64,000 nt of DNA from an uncultured bacterium (GCA_900549415.1 URNX01000004.1:1-64000), one strand, 5' to 3'. Counted from the stretch's first letter, positions 44,092 through 52,434 are shown. Notes: generated by a model not told the origin, from the letters alone. Translations and numbers: made by a program.

Positions 44092-44439
44092 TTACGCGAG
44101 AAGCGCGGCATTTTCGAGGATGCGGAGTCCGGCGGCGCAGGCGGGACAGTCACACCATTTCGCGCCTTTGCTTTTGATTTCGCGGGCGTGGGCGGCAACG
44201 TTTTTCGCCGTTTCCTCTCCGAAAAGCTTGACGGCGTCCGCGGTCTCGAAAAATCCGATGACGTCGTCCACTGTACAGATGTCTTCCTTAATCTCTTTTG
44301 CAAGAGCGTCCGCGGCGGCTTTGGCGCTTGCTGTTCCGGCTGCATCGAGCCACTTCTGACCGGCGTTCTTCAGCTCCTGGCAGCAGGAGGGGGCGGCGAT
44401 CATTTCTTTGACGGTTTGAGCGAGTTCCTGTTTATTCAT
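44092..44439 (-). CDS. Small Cys-rich helical protein co-transcribed with MarR
   Basis: The 115-residue all-helical protein has APSCCQELKNAGQKWLDAAGT near the start and KWCDCPACAAGLRILE at the end, giving two cysteine pairs that could hold a metal. Similar small proteins in gut Clostridia are often labelled Hsp90-like, without support I can see; function is unknown. GGAGG eight bases before the ATG at 44439 sets the start. It overlaps the end of the MarR gene by eight bases, so the pair is coupled. A redox or metal-responsive MarR pair is a reasonable guess. Confidence 0.75.
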   Translation of the reverse strand: MNKQELAQTVKEMIAAPSCCQELKNAGQKWLDAAGTASAKAAADALAKEIKEDICTVDDVIGFFETADAVKLFGEETAKNVAAHAREIKSKGAKWCDCPACAAGLRILENAALLA

Positions 44440-44896
44440 TTTGAAACCTCCGTTCGGGTTGGTTGTTTTCATAATTCTGAACATTCCGGAGTACGCGTTC
44501 CATGTAGGATTCCAGCTGTTCTATTTCTTCTTCTGAAAAGCCTTGGCAGGTGATGCCGGTCATGGCGGCTGTTACCGCATCATACTTTTCCCGCAGTCCG
44601 AACGCCTGTTCCGTCAGAAGAATCCGGATTTTTCTCCGGTCCCCGGGATCGGCGGTCCGGCGGAGCAAATTTTTCCGTTCCATCCGGTCCAGCATCGAAG
44701 TTAATGTCGCATTGGCCAGTCCGGTCCGCTGTGCAAGCTCCTGAATGGAAATGGAATTGCTGTTCCACAAAACATAAAGGATTCGTCCCTGCGGACCATT
44801 GAATTCATCAATGCCGTATTTGACCAGAAGACGGGTCAGGATGCGTTCCTGATACTGCTTCGTCAATGTAATCAGCAATCCGATTTTCCGGAGCAT
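44432..44896 (-). CDS. MarR family transcriptional regulator
   Basis: The 154-residue protein is a winged-helix MarR regulator: NSISIQELAQRTGLANATLTSMLDRMERKNLLRRTADPGDRRKIRILLTEQA spans the recognition helix and the wing with the conserved D-x-R-x-x-x-x-x-L-T. Dimer helices flank it. It precedes and overlaps the Cys-rich gene. An inverted repeat sits in its own promoter, indicating autoregulation. Confidence 0.92.
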   Translation of the reverse strand: MLRKIGLLITLTKQYQERILTRLLVKYGIDEFNGPQGRILYVLWNSNSISIQELAQRTGLANATLTSMLDRMERKNLLRRTADPGDRRKIRILLTEQAFGLREKYDAVTAAMTGITCQGFSEEEIEQLESYMERVLRNVQNYENNQPERRFQNE

Positions 44897-44922
44897 TTCC
44901 GAAATTCCTTTTTTTGTTTGAT

Positions 44923-44952
44923 ATAATATATTACGATATAGTAATATTTCAA
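44923..44952 (-). promoter_or_regulatory. MarR promoter with operator-like inverted repeat in the spacer
   Basis: On the minus strand, TTGAAA (44947-44952) and TATTAT (44923-44928) are 18 bases apart. ATATTAC (44928-44934) and GTAATAT (44941-44947), 6 bases apart, fill that spacer. The arm length and 13-base half-site spacing fit MarR dimers. Confidence 0.65.
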
Positions 44953-45023
44953 GAGCTTTCTGAAAAAATGTCTGAAAAGTTTCTTCCCTGGGGAATGGCG
45001 TGGAGAAAAGGCAAGCGGTTCGG

Positions 45024-45530
45024 TCAGACTTTCCGAGTGTCGTAGGCCCAGTGCAGGAGAGCCTGGCGCTGACGGCGCCGGCAATTCCAGTCGCCGGGGA
45101 GAGGACAGTTCCGGAGTTGTGCGAAGTGACGCACCATCATTTTCCAGCGGCGGATCTGGCGTTCGTCGTCGGGAATTCTGCGTCCGGTCCAGTATCGGCA
45201 GTACCACTGGAACCAGCCGCGCGGGTCTTCAAAATAAATCCAGCCTTTGCGCCGCCATTCGGAAAGCGGGAGCGAGGCGTTGACGCCGAAAAAATTCAAA
45301 GCCGGATTATGCCGTTCCGGGCAGAGCTTTGCGTGTTCAAACCAGTCTTCCGGGAATTCCCCGGTACAATCGGTCATGTATTTTCCTCCGAATACGCCGA
45401 GTTGAAGCATTTGTTTCGGTGTGAGTTGCGGGCGGAACTCCGGATGAAAATTTTTGCCGGGCGGTTCTGTGCGGAAATAGAAATATTGCGACTGCATCCG
45501 GTCGGAAACAATCACTTCCCGTACTTTCAT
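45024..45530 (-). CDS. Conserved protein of unknown function, Trp/Arg-rich
   Basis: The 168-residue soluble protein is strikingly rich in Trp, Tyr and Arg: GVFGGKYMTDCTGEFPEDWF, NFFGVNASLPLSEWRRKGWIYFEDPRGWFQWYCRYWTGRR, and a basic C-terminus (NCRRRQRQALLHWAYDTRK). Proteins with the KYMTD...PRGWFQWYCRYWTGRR pattern occur in diverse bacteria and some plants and fungi, but I know of no assigned function. There is no signal peptide or membrane segment. The ATG overlaps the stop of the lipocalin gene, so both are translated together. Confidence 0.75.
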   Translation of the reverse strand: MKVREVIVSDRMQSQYFYFRTEPPGKNFHPEFRPQLTPKQMLQLGVFGGKYMTDCTGEFPEDWFEHAKLCPERHNPALNFFGVNASLPLSEWRRKGWIYFEDPRGWFQWYCRYWTGRRIPDDERQIRRWKMMVRHFAQLRNCPLPGDWNCRRRQRQALLHWAYDTRKV

Positions 45531-46054
45531 TTTCCTACTCCCTGTTTTGGAAATTCGAGACGCTGAGTATCGAATCCGAGCTTCCGGATTCCGGCAAGCA
45601 GTTTTTCCCGTGCATTTTCCGGGAGTGTCGGTGTCCGGGAGAGAATCCAGAGAGAATCATCGGTTGAGCCTGTCACGACAGCATAACTGTAATCGGGAGC
45701 GAGACGGATGATTTTGTAGTCGCTGTAAAACGGGCGGAAGAAAGAGACACGGAGTTCTCCGACGACTGGAGAATTTTTGAATTTTGCAATTCCAGAGATT
45801 TCGCGCTTTTCTCCATTCCGAATTCCCCGGTTGATGACTTGGACCGTTCCGTCGGTGTTGAGAGAATATTCTGCAGTGACATAATCCATTCCGTATTCGA
45901 AACGATTTGGCAGGCGTGCAATTTCGTACCAGTTTCCAAGATAACGCGGAAGGTCAAAACAGGAAACTGCCGAAATTCCTTGCGTGCTTCGCGTTGATGA
46001 GCAGCCTCCGGAAAATAGCAGAAAAAACGGCAGAATGAATCCGTAAACTTTCAT
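45527..46054 (-). CDS. blc: Outer-membrane lipoprotein lipocalin (Blc-like)
   Basis: The 175-residue protein has a lipobox FSGGC (Cys at residue 18), then the lipocalin opening DLPRYLGNWYEIARLPNRFE with the G-x-W signature, IVRY-like strands (YKIIRLAPDYSYAVVTG) and LWILSRTPTLPE, the third conserved lipocalin block. Blc-type lipocalins sit in the outer membrane and bind fatty acids or lysophospholipids. It is the first gene of a two-gene unit with the Trp-rich unknown protein. Confidence 0.93.
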   Translation of the reverse strand: MKVYGFILPFFLLFSGGCSSTRSTQGISAVSCFDLPRYLGNWYEIARLPNRFEYGMDYVTAEYSLNTDGTVQVINRGIRNGEKREISGIAKFKNSPVVGELRVSFFRPFYSDYKIIRLAPDYSYAVVTGSTDDSLWILSRTPTLPENAREKLLAGIRKLGFDTQRLEFPKQGVGK

Positions 46055-46067
46055 TTTCTTCCCCCCC

Positions 46068-46106
46068 TTTTGAAAATTAAAGCCGCTGTTGATTCAGACA
46101 ACGGCT
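46068..46106 (-). terminator. Possible terminator of the ADP-ribosylglycohydrolase-like gene
   Basis: AGCCG (46081-46085) and CGGCT (46102-46106) plus an inner TTG/CAA form an interrupted stem. On the minus strand TTTAATTTTC follows. It is weaker than the other hairpins in the window. Confidence 0.4.
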
Positions 46107-46131
46107 CCGGGAGAAATGTTCGCGGAGAAAA

Positions 46132-47595
46132 TCAGTTGCTGAAGAACGCGTAGGGCAGCCACTGGGAGTCGGCGCAGTCGGCGACGCCCATGACCCAGAG
46201 AATGGTTTCCGACGGTTTGGCCGGTACGGGGGCCACTCCGGCAAGCAGTTCATGCACTCCGCTTTCCAGTGTGATGTCGCAGTACTGATTGTGCGGGACG
46301 GTGTCGAATGACGGCGTCACCCAGCCGCCGTCTCGCCCGAAACGGTAGACTCCGTCGACCCAGACGCGGGAGGTTGCGTTGCAGTTGAAGATGACACGCA
46401 CTTTTTTCGTTTCGTCGATCGTGAACTGGAAACGCATCATGTAAAGCGAGTTCGGGGGAACTTCGAATGCGTTCAGATAGTTGAAGGTGCCGGGAATGGT
46501 GTACTCCTTGTCGAGGTGGAGATACTCCGGAATGGGAAGGATCTCGTGCCAGCGGTTCCAGTTGCGGTGAATGCCGAACTGAACGGGGATGAGGAACGGT
46601 GTGAAGTCCGGCTGGTCGCAGGCGCGCGGCGTATGCGCTTCGATTCTGGGCGCGAGCTCAAGAATCTGTTCGATGAAGGCGTCGAGCGTTTGCGGATAAT
46701 CCATAACGAGTTCCGGATCGCTGAGCTGGATCTTTTCCGAGACGGGCGCGAGCCAGCGTTCGGAAATGGAATCGGGCTTGAGCAGGCCGACGAGTTCACC
46801 CGCCATTCCTGCGTTGACCGGAGTGTTGCGTGCGCAGTTTGCGGCAATGAGGACTGTTTTTTCAAAATCGCCGTTTCCGAGCAGATACGCGAGAAGGATG
46901 AAGCCGGTGTTCATGATGCCGTCTTCATAATTTTCATTGTCAAATTTGGCGAGGAATTGGCGGCGGGCTTCCTTCCAGTCGTTTTCCCTGGCGCAGAGTT
47001 CGCGGGTGAAGCGGACCGCTTCCGCAAGTCTGGATTCGCCGGGAATGGCCGCGAGCGCCGCGTTGAGAAGTGCTTCGGGGTTGCTTTCAATAAACGCATT
47101 GCTGAGCAGAACGGCAAAGAATTCCGCTGCGAAAACGCCGTCTTTATCATGGTCGACGCAGGCGTCTTCGTAGGTGATTTTCAATGCGGTGTCGGGTTTT
47201 GCCGGATTGAGGAACGCCCAGAGATCGGCGCGGCGGGCGGCTCCGAAGTTGTCGCTGAAATAGTCGTCGAAATTTCCGGACCAGGGCGGCATGATGCTGT
47301 TCCTGAGGTTGCGGAGGGCGATTCCGTATTCCGCGTCATAGTAACGGATATGATCAAGCCAGCATTGTGCAAAGAAATTGCGTTCGGGGACGGGATGCGG
47401 CATTTTGGACAGCTCGTCAAGCCAGAGAATCTGAAAATCGAGAAAACAGCTGGAGGAATCCGGATCGGGGAGCGGATCGTAAAAGGTCAGCTCCAGTGGT
47501 TCGTGTGCTCCCAGATAAGGACGGCCGAGGTTTTCTCCGATGGTTTTACCGAGGAGAGCTCCCTTGATTTTGTGACTCCAATATTCTTTATCCAT
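46132..47595 (-). CDS. ADP-ribosylglycohydrolase-like protein with C-terminal beta domain
   Basis: The 487-residue protein's first 330 residues fit the all-helical DraG/ADP-ribosylglycohydrolase fold: KIKGALLGKTIGENLGRPYLG opens like GxxxGxAxGDxxG, and ARNTPVNAGMAGELVGLL stands where GDTDTxAxxxG is expected. The metal-binding Asp residues are replaced (N-T-P-V-N), so classical de-ADP-ribosylation is doubtful. The last 130 residues look like a beta-sandwich (VRVIFNCNATSRVWVDG), perhaps sugar-binding. The ATG at 47595 after AGAGGTG is chosen; a GTG at 47604 is also in frame. It is monocistronic. Confidence 0.75.
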   Translation of the reverse strand: MDKEYWSHKIKGALLGKTIGENLGRPYLGAHEPLELTFYDPLPDPDSSSCFLDFQILWLDELSKMPHPVPERNFFAQCWLDHIRYYDAEYGIALRNLRNSIMPPWSGNFDDYFSDNFGAARRADLWAFLNPAKPDTALKITYEDACVDHDKDGVFAAEFFAVLLSNAFIESNPEALLNAALAAIPGESRLAEAVRFTRELCARENDWKEARRQFLAKFDNENYEDGIMNTGFILLAYLLGNGDFEKTVLIAANCARNTPVNAGMAGELVGLLKPDSISERWLAPVSEKIQLSDPELVMDYPQTLDAFIEQILELAPRIEAHTPRACDQPDFTPFLIPVQFGIHRNWNRWHEILPIPEYLHLDKEYTIPGTFNYLNAFEVPPNSLYMMRFQFTIDETKKVRVIFNCNATSRVWVDGVYRFGRDGGWVTPSFDTVPHNQYCDITLESGVHELLAGVAPVPAKPSETILWVMGVADCADSQWLPYAFFSN

Positions 47596-47701
47596 AAAAA
47601 GCACCTCTCACATAATTGCTGATTATACAGGCTGAAAAAACACTATCACGGAAAACTTTAAATGTCAAATGCTTTTTCTCTTTTTATTTGATTTTTTTTC
47701 A

Positions 47702-47732
47702 TAAAAAACGTCCGGTTCGGCGGAACCGGACG
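47702..47732 (-). terminator. Rho-independent terminator of the portal-like gene
   Basis: CGTCCGGTTC (47709-47718) and GAACCGGACG (47723-47732) form a 10-bp stem with a GGCG tetraloop. On the minus strand TTTTTTAT follows. Confidence 0.9.
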
Positions 47733-47741
47733 GGGAGAGAA

Positions 47742-49130
47742 TCAGGCGTTTGTTTTTTCGCGGGTGATCCGTTCATTTTCTTCATCGTAAGAGGCGTCGG
47801 TGAAATCATTGCGGCGGAGCCATTCGTGGATGCTGCGTGCGGAGAGGGGGAGTCCGGCGTTCTTGGCATTCCAGAGGTCGAGCACGTCGGATGCGGCAAC
47901 TCCGCCTTCGTTGAAATCGCGGTTGACGCGGAAGATCACTTCTTCCGGGTTGGCTCCGCACCATCCGGCGGCAATGCGGAGAATCTGCAGCATTGTCTTT
48001 TCCGCAGTTCCGGCAACGGCGCGCATGAGAGCTGTTTTGACTGCAAGACGAGTCTTCAGCGCTTCGCCGGATTCGTTGCTGCGGCTGTCGAGTGTGATTC
48101 CCATGTTCTGGGCAATGGCGTGCAGATCGTTCTGGGCGGCGCGCATCTCCTGAAGTCCGGAGCCGGAAATTTCCAGGTAGCTTCCGGAAGCGTCGGGGGA
48201 CTCTGTGTGAATGTAGTTGCCCGCGCCCATCATCGGCGGTCCGTCAAGCTGGAATCCTTTGAGAAACAGAGTCGACTGCGCCTGCATGAAAAGCGCATGG
48301 CGGTAATCGGCTTCACCGCGGTAGATGGCAAGACACGCATTGGCAAGCGGCAGGAGCGGAGGCGTCGGGACGGCCGCGCCGGAGTCGTTTACGTTCGCAA
48401 AGACAAACGGAATGCGGTTGAGGCGGCGTCCGCGGATTTCCGGGAAACACTCGTCGGGAAGAAGACACGGGTTCGTGCGGAAGGCGCGAAATTCATCCGG
48501 CGTCATGCGGACCGAACAGTATTCGCCGTCGGGAGAGAGTGTGCAGAGACGGACTTTGCGGCGGAATTCCCAGCCTTCCGGACCGCGTTCCCAGCCGGAT
48601 TCATCAAGCAGAAGCGAGGTGAGAGCGGAGGAATCGCCGTTTTCGCAAGTCCAGTCGAGAATCTGCGGTGCGGCGCAGAGAGTCATGACGGGAACGGCGT
48701 CGGGGGAGACTGTCGCAGGCGGAACGTCGAGGAGGAGTCCGCAGCGCCCGTAGAGAAGCTGGAAGAGGTTCAGTCTGCGGAGAGTGTCGTCAAGCGGGAG
48801 ACCGTCGCTGGAGGCGGTTGTGCGGATGGCGCGGATGCGTTCGGGCAGTTCGACGGCCTCCGGCGGTTCGCGGTGCATGATGCCGAGCATGGTGGCGATT
48901 GTGGTCGCGAGATAATTGAAATAATTCGCGCGGGCTTTGTAGGCGTCGTACCGGCGCATTCCGAACTGGGCGTCGGCCATCTGCCCTTCGGTCCGGGGGA
49001 GATAGCGTTCGCCGGCGTGTTTGACTTCGCGCTCTCCGGCAAAGCAGTCGGAACAGACCCGCCAGTCTTCAGCGGCGCAGAGGTATTGCGGATTCAGCAG
49101 ATCGCGCAGATTCAAATTGTGATTCAGCAT
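47742..49130 (-). CDS. DUF4055 phage portal-like protein, orphan
   Basis: The 462-residue protein matches the DUF4055 family of phage portal-like structural proteins. It has W-x-x-C-x-D-C-x-x-G then YLPRTEGQM near the start, YKARANYFNYLATTIATMLGIMHREPP, LLYGRCGLLLDVPP and the later NDLHAIAQNMGITLDS and SGEALKTRL segments. Portal proteins form the DNA channel of the capsid. No terminase, capsid, tail or integrase gene lies within 10 kb on either side, and the gene has its own AGGAG site, start and terminator. It reads as an intact, isolated gene. It could be a domesticated relic or a piece of a small element whose other parts are gone. Confidence 0.8.
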   Translation of the reverse strand: MLNHNLNLRDLLNPQYLCAAEDWRVCSDCFAGEREVKHAGERYLPRTEGQMADAQFGMRRYDAYKARANYFNYLATTIATMLGIMHREPPEAVELPERIRAIRTTASSDGLPLDDTLRRLNLFQLLYGRCGLLLDVPPATVSPDAVPVMTLCAAPQILDWTCENGDSSALTSLLLDESGWERGPEGWEFRRKVRLCTLSPDGEYCSVRMTPDEFRAFRTNPCLLPDECFPEIRGRRLNRIPFVFANVNDSGAAVPTPPLLPLANACLAIYRGEADYRHALFMQAQSTLFLKGFQLDGPPMMGAGNYIHTESPDASGSYLEISGSGLQEMRAAQNDLHAIAQNMGITLDSRSNESGEALKTRLAVKTALMRAVAGTAEKTMLQILRIAAGWCGANPEEVIFRVNRDFNEGGVAASDVLDLWNAKNAGLPLSARSIHEWLRRNDFTDASYDEENERITREKTNA

Positions 49131-49188
49131 AAAAGGCTCCTTTCTGATGCTGGTTTTCCGGAATATGTCAACCGAACGTCTTCTGTTC

Positions 49189-49217
49189 TTGACAATTTGG
49201 AAAAACAGCGTTAAATT
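49189..49217 (+). promoter_or_regulatory. Strong sigma70-type promoter of the Ser/Thr kinase
   Basis: TTGACA (49189-49194) and TAAATT (49212-49217) are 17 bases apart, the same core as the Tad promoter. It predicts a transcript start near 49224, which excludes earlier in-frame start codons for the kinase. Confidence 0.75.
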
Positions 49218-49245
49218 ATCGAAAACAGAGAAAATGAGGGAGCAA

Positions 49246-51525
49246 ATGGAGAGCGGAAACGGCAGGGATTCGGCAGAAAAGACAATTCTGATTGACCGGA
49301 CGGTTGTATCGGGAAAAACGGCTCCGGCGTCATCCGGTAAAAACGCGGTGAAGACCGGATTCGGCACCGGTTTCTTCCGGAAGAAACGGAAAGACGTGGA
49401 TTCGCGGATCGAAGAGCTGCGCGAGCATCACAATCCCGGGAACGTCAATTTTTCGGGAGATGAACTCAAACTTGATTCTCTCGATGATGAATATGAAGTC
49501 CGGGAGAAGATCGCCGAGGGCGGACAGGGACTGCTCTTCCGCGGATTCGACCGTCGGCTGCACCGTCTGGTCGCCATCAAATCCCTGCGCAAAGAGGCGG
49601 CGGAGAACGGGGAACAGCGGCGTTTTTTCCTTTCTGAAGCGCGCGTGACCGCCCAGCTTGATCATCCCGCGATCGTGCCGATCTATTCTCTGAAATCCGA
49701 CGGAGAAAACGGGCTTCATCTCGCCATGAAGATGATCAACGGCATTACCCTTAAAGACTATCTGAAACAGGTCGCTACACACTACCGTCTCGACGGAGTC
49801 CGCGCGTTCGACGAGGAGAAGAGTCTGCGGAACCGTCTGGAAATTTTTCTCAAGGCGTGCGATGCGCTCGAATACGCGCACAGCCGTAACATCATGCACC
49901 GCGATTTGAAACCGGAAAACATCATGACCGGAGAGTATCATGAAACCTATATCATGGACTGGGGAATTGCGCGTCCGATTCTGCCGCAGCCGGAAGGCGC
50001 CTCCGTTCTGGCGGGCACGCCGCAGTATCTTGCGCCGGAGGCGATCCGCGGGGAACCATGCGACCAGCGCGCCGATATTTTCGCGATGGGGGCAATCCTG
50101 TTTGAACTTGTTACGCTTCATCCCGCATTTTCCGGCGAGACGCCGGAGGAGGTCATGTGCGCGATTCGCGACGGGCAGAAGAATCCGCCGGAACATGAGT
50201 TCGGAGCGAAAATTGACGGTGATCTGAAAGCGGTCATTTGCAAGGCGCTTGCGAACGATCCAGCGGAACGCTATCAGCAGGCGGGGGAACTTTCCGCCGA
50301 CCTGAGACGCTGGATGATGGATCTTGAAGTGTCCGCAAAGCCCGACAATCTTCTGCGGAAATGTTTCCGCTGGAGCCGGAGCCACAGCCGTCTGCTGCTG
50401 CTGCTCTTCCTGACAGCGCTGCTGGCGGGCGTTTCGGCTCTCTCCTATTCGCTCTTCCAGAGTTTCCGTTTTTCAGAGGAGATGCGGCTGCGCGACAATG
50501 CACTGAGCACTGCGTTTTCAATCTGTTCACGTGCGGCATACCGGCTCGATGAACAGTTCCTCAAACTGGAACAGGCAACGTCGCTTCTTGCGGCGGATAC
50601 CGCGTTTCTGCTGAATTATGATCTGCATGAACACTCCGCCGGAACCGCCGCCGTGTCCCTGGCGGAATTTCCGGAACGGAAATCGGACACCATGCTGCGT
50701 TCCCGTTTTCACCACGGGACCATTGATCCCGCCGTGCTGGTCTACACTGCAACTCCCGATACCGCGCTTCCGCTGAAGACGCGTCTGGAACCGCTTTCCC
50801 GTTTTATTCCGCGTCTGCGGCAGATTATTCTGGAGAGCGGAAATGTCGCATGGACCACGGAGGCGCAGGAAAAGGCGTTTCTGGAGGGAACGCCGGTGAT
50901 CCGCGTGCTGTTCGGTTTTCCCGACGGACTTTATGCCGCATACCCGGCGTCGGGCAAATTCCCGCGCGGCTATGATCCGCGCCTGCGCCGCTGGTATCGT
51001 ATTGCGGAACATGCGAAGCAGGGGACGGTTTGGACGGAGCCTTATATCGACAGTATTCCGGAGTTCGGGCTGGTTATCTCCTGCAGTGCTCCGATCCGCC
51101 TTGCCGGAGGAACCGCGAGCGGCGTCTGCGGACTCGACATCTCCATTGCCAAGCTCGTGGAGGAACTTCGTCTGGGCGGCAACAGCGAGGCGGTTGCGGA
51201 GGAGAAGGCGATTGTGACGAACACGGGGGACATCATCGTTTCAACCGGACGCGACTTTGCCGCCGGAAATCTGCGCGGATACCGTCGGGCGGATGAAAAA
51301 GTCGTTTTCGCCAATCTCGGCGATCCCGTCCTTCTGGACAGAATGAACCGCAAGCAGTACGGAGTCAGCATTCAGCGCGATGTGCAGGGACGCGAGTTCG
51401 TCTACGCGTTCTGCCGGATCCGTTCGGTCGACTGGTTCTATGTGGAGAAAATGGAACTGAAGCGTCTGGTTGCTTCCTCAGAACAGCGCGGAGTAGAGCC
51501 CGGTCAGCAGAATCAGCAGCATTAA
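49246..51525 (+). CDS. Transmembrane Ser/Thr protein kinase with extracytoplasmic sensor domain
   Basis: The 759-residue protein has a cytoplasmic N-tail (1-80) and then a Hanks-type kinase (about 83-360) with a Gly loop, VAIKSL (Lys 112), HRDLKPEN (Asp 220), a DWG in place of DFG (238-240) and LAPE. One transmembrane helix follows (about 382-404), then a 350-residue ectodomain of double-Cache type (YDPRLRRWYRIAEHAKQGTVWTEPYID and GVCGLDISIAKL). Cache domains bind small ligands, so the kinase probably senses an extracellular solute. AGGGAG precedes the ATG at 49246; 49234 is also possible. The last 48 bases overlap a convergent small gene. FHA proteins of the Tad locus are candidate phospho-readers, by inference. 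Confidence 0.92.
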   Translation: MESGNGRDSAEKTILIDRTVVSGKTAPASSGKNAVKTGFGTGFFRKKRKDVDSRIEELREHHNPGNVNFSGDELKLDSLDDEYEVREKIAEGGQGLLFRGFDRRLHRLVAIKSLRKEAAENGEQRRFFLSEARVTAQLDHPAIVPIYSLKSDGENGLHLAMKMINGITLKDYLKQVATHYRLDGVRAFDEEKSLRNRLEIFLKACDALEYAHSRNIMHRDLKPENIMTGEYHETYIMDWGIARPILPQPEGASVLAGTPQYLAPEAIRGEPCDQRADIFAMGAILFELVTLHPAFSGETPEEVMCAIRDGQKNPPEHEFGAKIDGDLKAVICKALANDPAERYQQAGELSADLRRWMMDLEVSAKPDNLLRKCFRWSRSHSRLLLLLFLTALLAGVSALSYSLFQSFRFSEEMRLRDNALSTAFSICSRAAYRLDEQFLKLEQATSLLAADTAFLLNYDLHEHSAGTAAVSLAEFPERKSDTMLRSRFHHGTIDPAVLVYTATPDTALPLKTRLEPLSRFIPRLRQIILESGNVAWTTEAQEKAFLEGTPVIRVLFGFPDGLYAAYPASGKFPRGYDPRLRRWYRIAEHAKQGTVWTEPYIDSIPEFGLVISCSAPIRLAGGTASGVCGLDISIAKLVEELRLGGNSEAVAEEKAIVTNTGDIIVSTGRDFAAGNLRGYRRADEKVVFANLGDPVLLDRMNRKQYGVSIQRDVQGREFVYAFCRIRSVDWFYVEKMELKRLVASSEQRGVEPGQQNQQH

Positions 51526-51687
51526 GGCGATGAGCACTCTGCGGCGGCGTCTGACAGACCGGCCGACGCTGTTTTCTTCCGCGAGCCCGTGGAGAGAACC
51601 GATGCTCAGAAGCTGGGTAAGCTGAGCCCGGTTTCCGGATTTTCGCCAGTAATCAATGCGTGCGATGTTCGGATCGTCGGGAGTCAT
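51478..51687 (-). CDS. Small C-terminally membrane-anchored protein
   Basis: The 69-residue protein has a soluble first half (IARIDYWRKSGNRAQLTQLLSIGS), a basic patch (VRRRRRV) and a C-terminal hydrophobic tail (LIALMLLILLTGLYSALF), the layout of a tail-anchored protein. It starts one base after the stop of the upstream 214-residue gene, so the two are coupled. Its last 48 bases are antisense to the 3' end of the kinase gene. No family is recognised, and the call rests on the tight spacing and sensible topology. Confidence 0.6.
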   Translation of the reverse strand: MTPDDPNIARIDYWRKSGNRAQLTQLLSIGSLHGLAEENSVGRSVRRRRRVLIALMLLILLTGLYSALF

Positions 51688-51688
51688 T

Positions 51689-52333
51689 TTACAGCGCAAC
51701 TTTCCATGCAATGATGAACGAGAGGGCAAGGACAAATGCCGAGAAGAGAATGGTCAGAATCAGCGGCAGGAAGAATGCGAATCCTTTTTTGAAAAGCGTT
51801 CCGGCCGGAATATCCGCGAGATCCATTTTCGCCGCCGTCTGAACGGCTGTCCCCGCTGCATGTTCGGAGGGAAGAGCCGTTGCCCGGATAAGCTCGATGC
51901 GCCCGTTTTCAAATGTGCGGAGCGCTTCGTTGAGGGCCGGATGAAAATCGGAATCCGAAAGTTCGGGAATGCGGCAGGATTCGAGCCGGGCGAGGATTGC
52001 GCGGAGTTCGGCGAGCGTCTGAGCGCAATCGGCGGCGGAGCGTTCCAAACGCATCTGCTCCGCGGAGCTTTTCGCTTCGGCTTCGTTGAGCTGTCCGATC
52101 AGATCGCGTTTTGTGCGGAGCAGTTCTTCATAGCGCGGTTTGAGCAGAGCGTTGCGCGCGGCGTTGTCGACTTCCGGAGCCCGTGGCTTCGGCTGTGGCT
52201 GCTGTTCCTGCGGGTCGTTTCCGGATTCGGGCGAGTCCTGTTCCTGATTGTGCTGATGCATCCGGGCCGAAGCCTCTGAGATCTGACCGCTGATGCGGTG
52301 GAGCGAGCCGGAGACAAACATTGATTTAGCCAT
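51689..52333 (-). CDS. Coiled-coil protein with C-terminal membrane tail
   Basis: The 214-residue protein has a low-complexity Gln/Pro/Glu-rich stretch (about 30-55), a long coiled coil (60-130: KPRYEELLRTKRDLIGQLNEAEAKSS...), and two hydrophobic segments at the end (FAFFLPLILTILFSAFVLALSFIIAW). AAGGA precedes the ATG at 52333. It forms an operon with the 69-residue tail-anchored protein. Both face the membrane kinase gene, so a shared signalling or envelope role is possible. No family is recognised. Confidence 0.65.
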   Translation of the reverse strand: MAKSMFVSGSLHRISGQISEASARMHQHNQEQDSPESGNDPQEQQPQPKPRAPEVDNAARNALLKPRYEELLRTKRDLIGQLNEAEAKSSAEQMRLERSAADCAQTLAELRAILARLESCRIPELSDSDFHPALNEALRTFENGRIELIRATALPSEHAAGTAVQTAAKMDLADIPAGTLFKKGFAFFLPLILTILFSAFVLALSFIIAWKVAL

Positions 52334-52405
52334 GGATGCATTTCCTTTCCCAGTATAATTCTCCTTTAATATTCCACTCTTTTTGAAAAAAATCAAGCGG
52401 AAAAC

Positions 52406-52434
52406 TTGAATCATTCAAAAAAAAATGATATATT
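52406..52434 (+). promoter_or_regulatory. Promoter of the aminotransferase gene
   Basis: TTGAAT (52406-52411) and TATATT (52429-52434) are 17 bases apart, with an A-rich spacer. The start codon follows 65 bases later. Confidence 0.7.
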
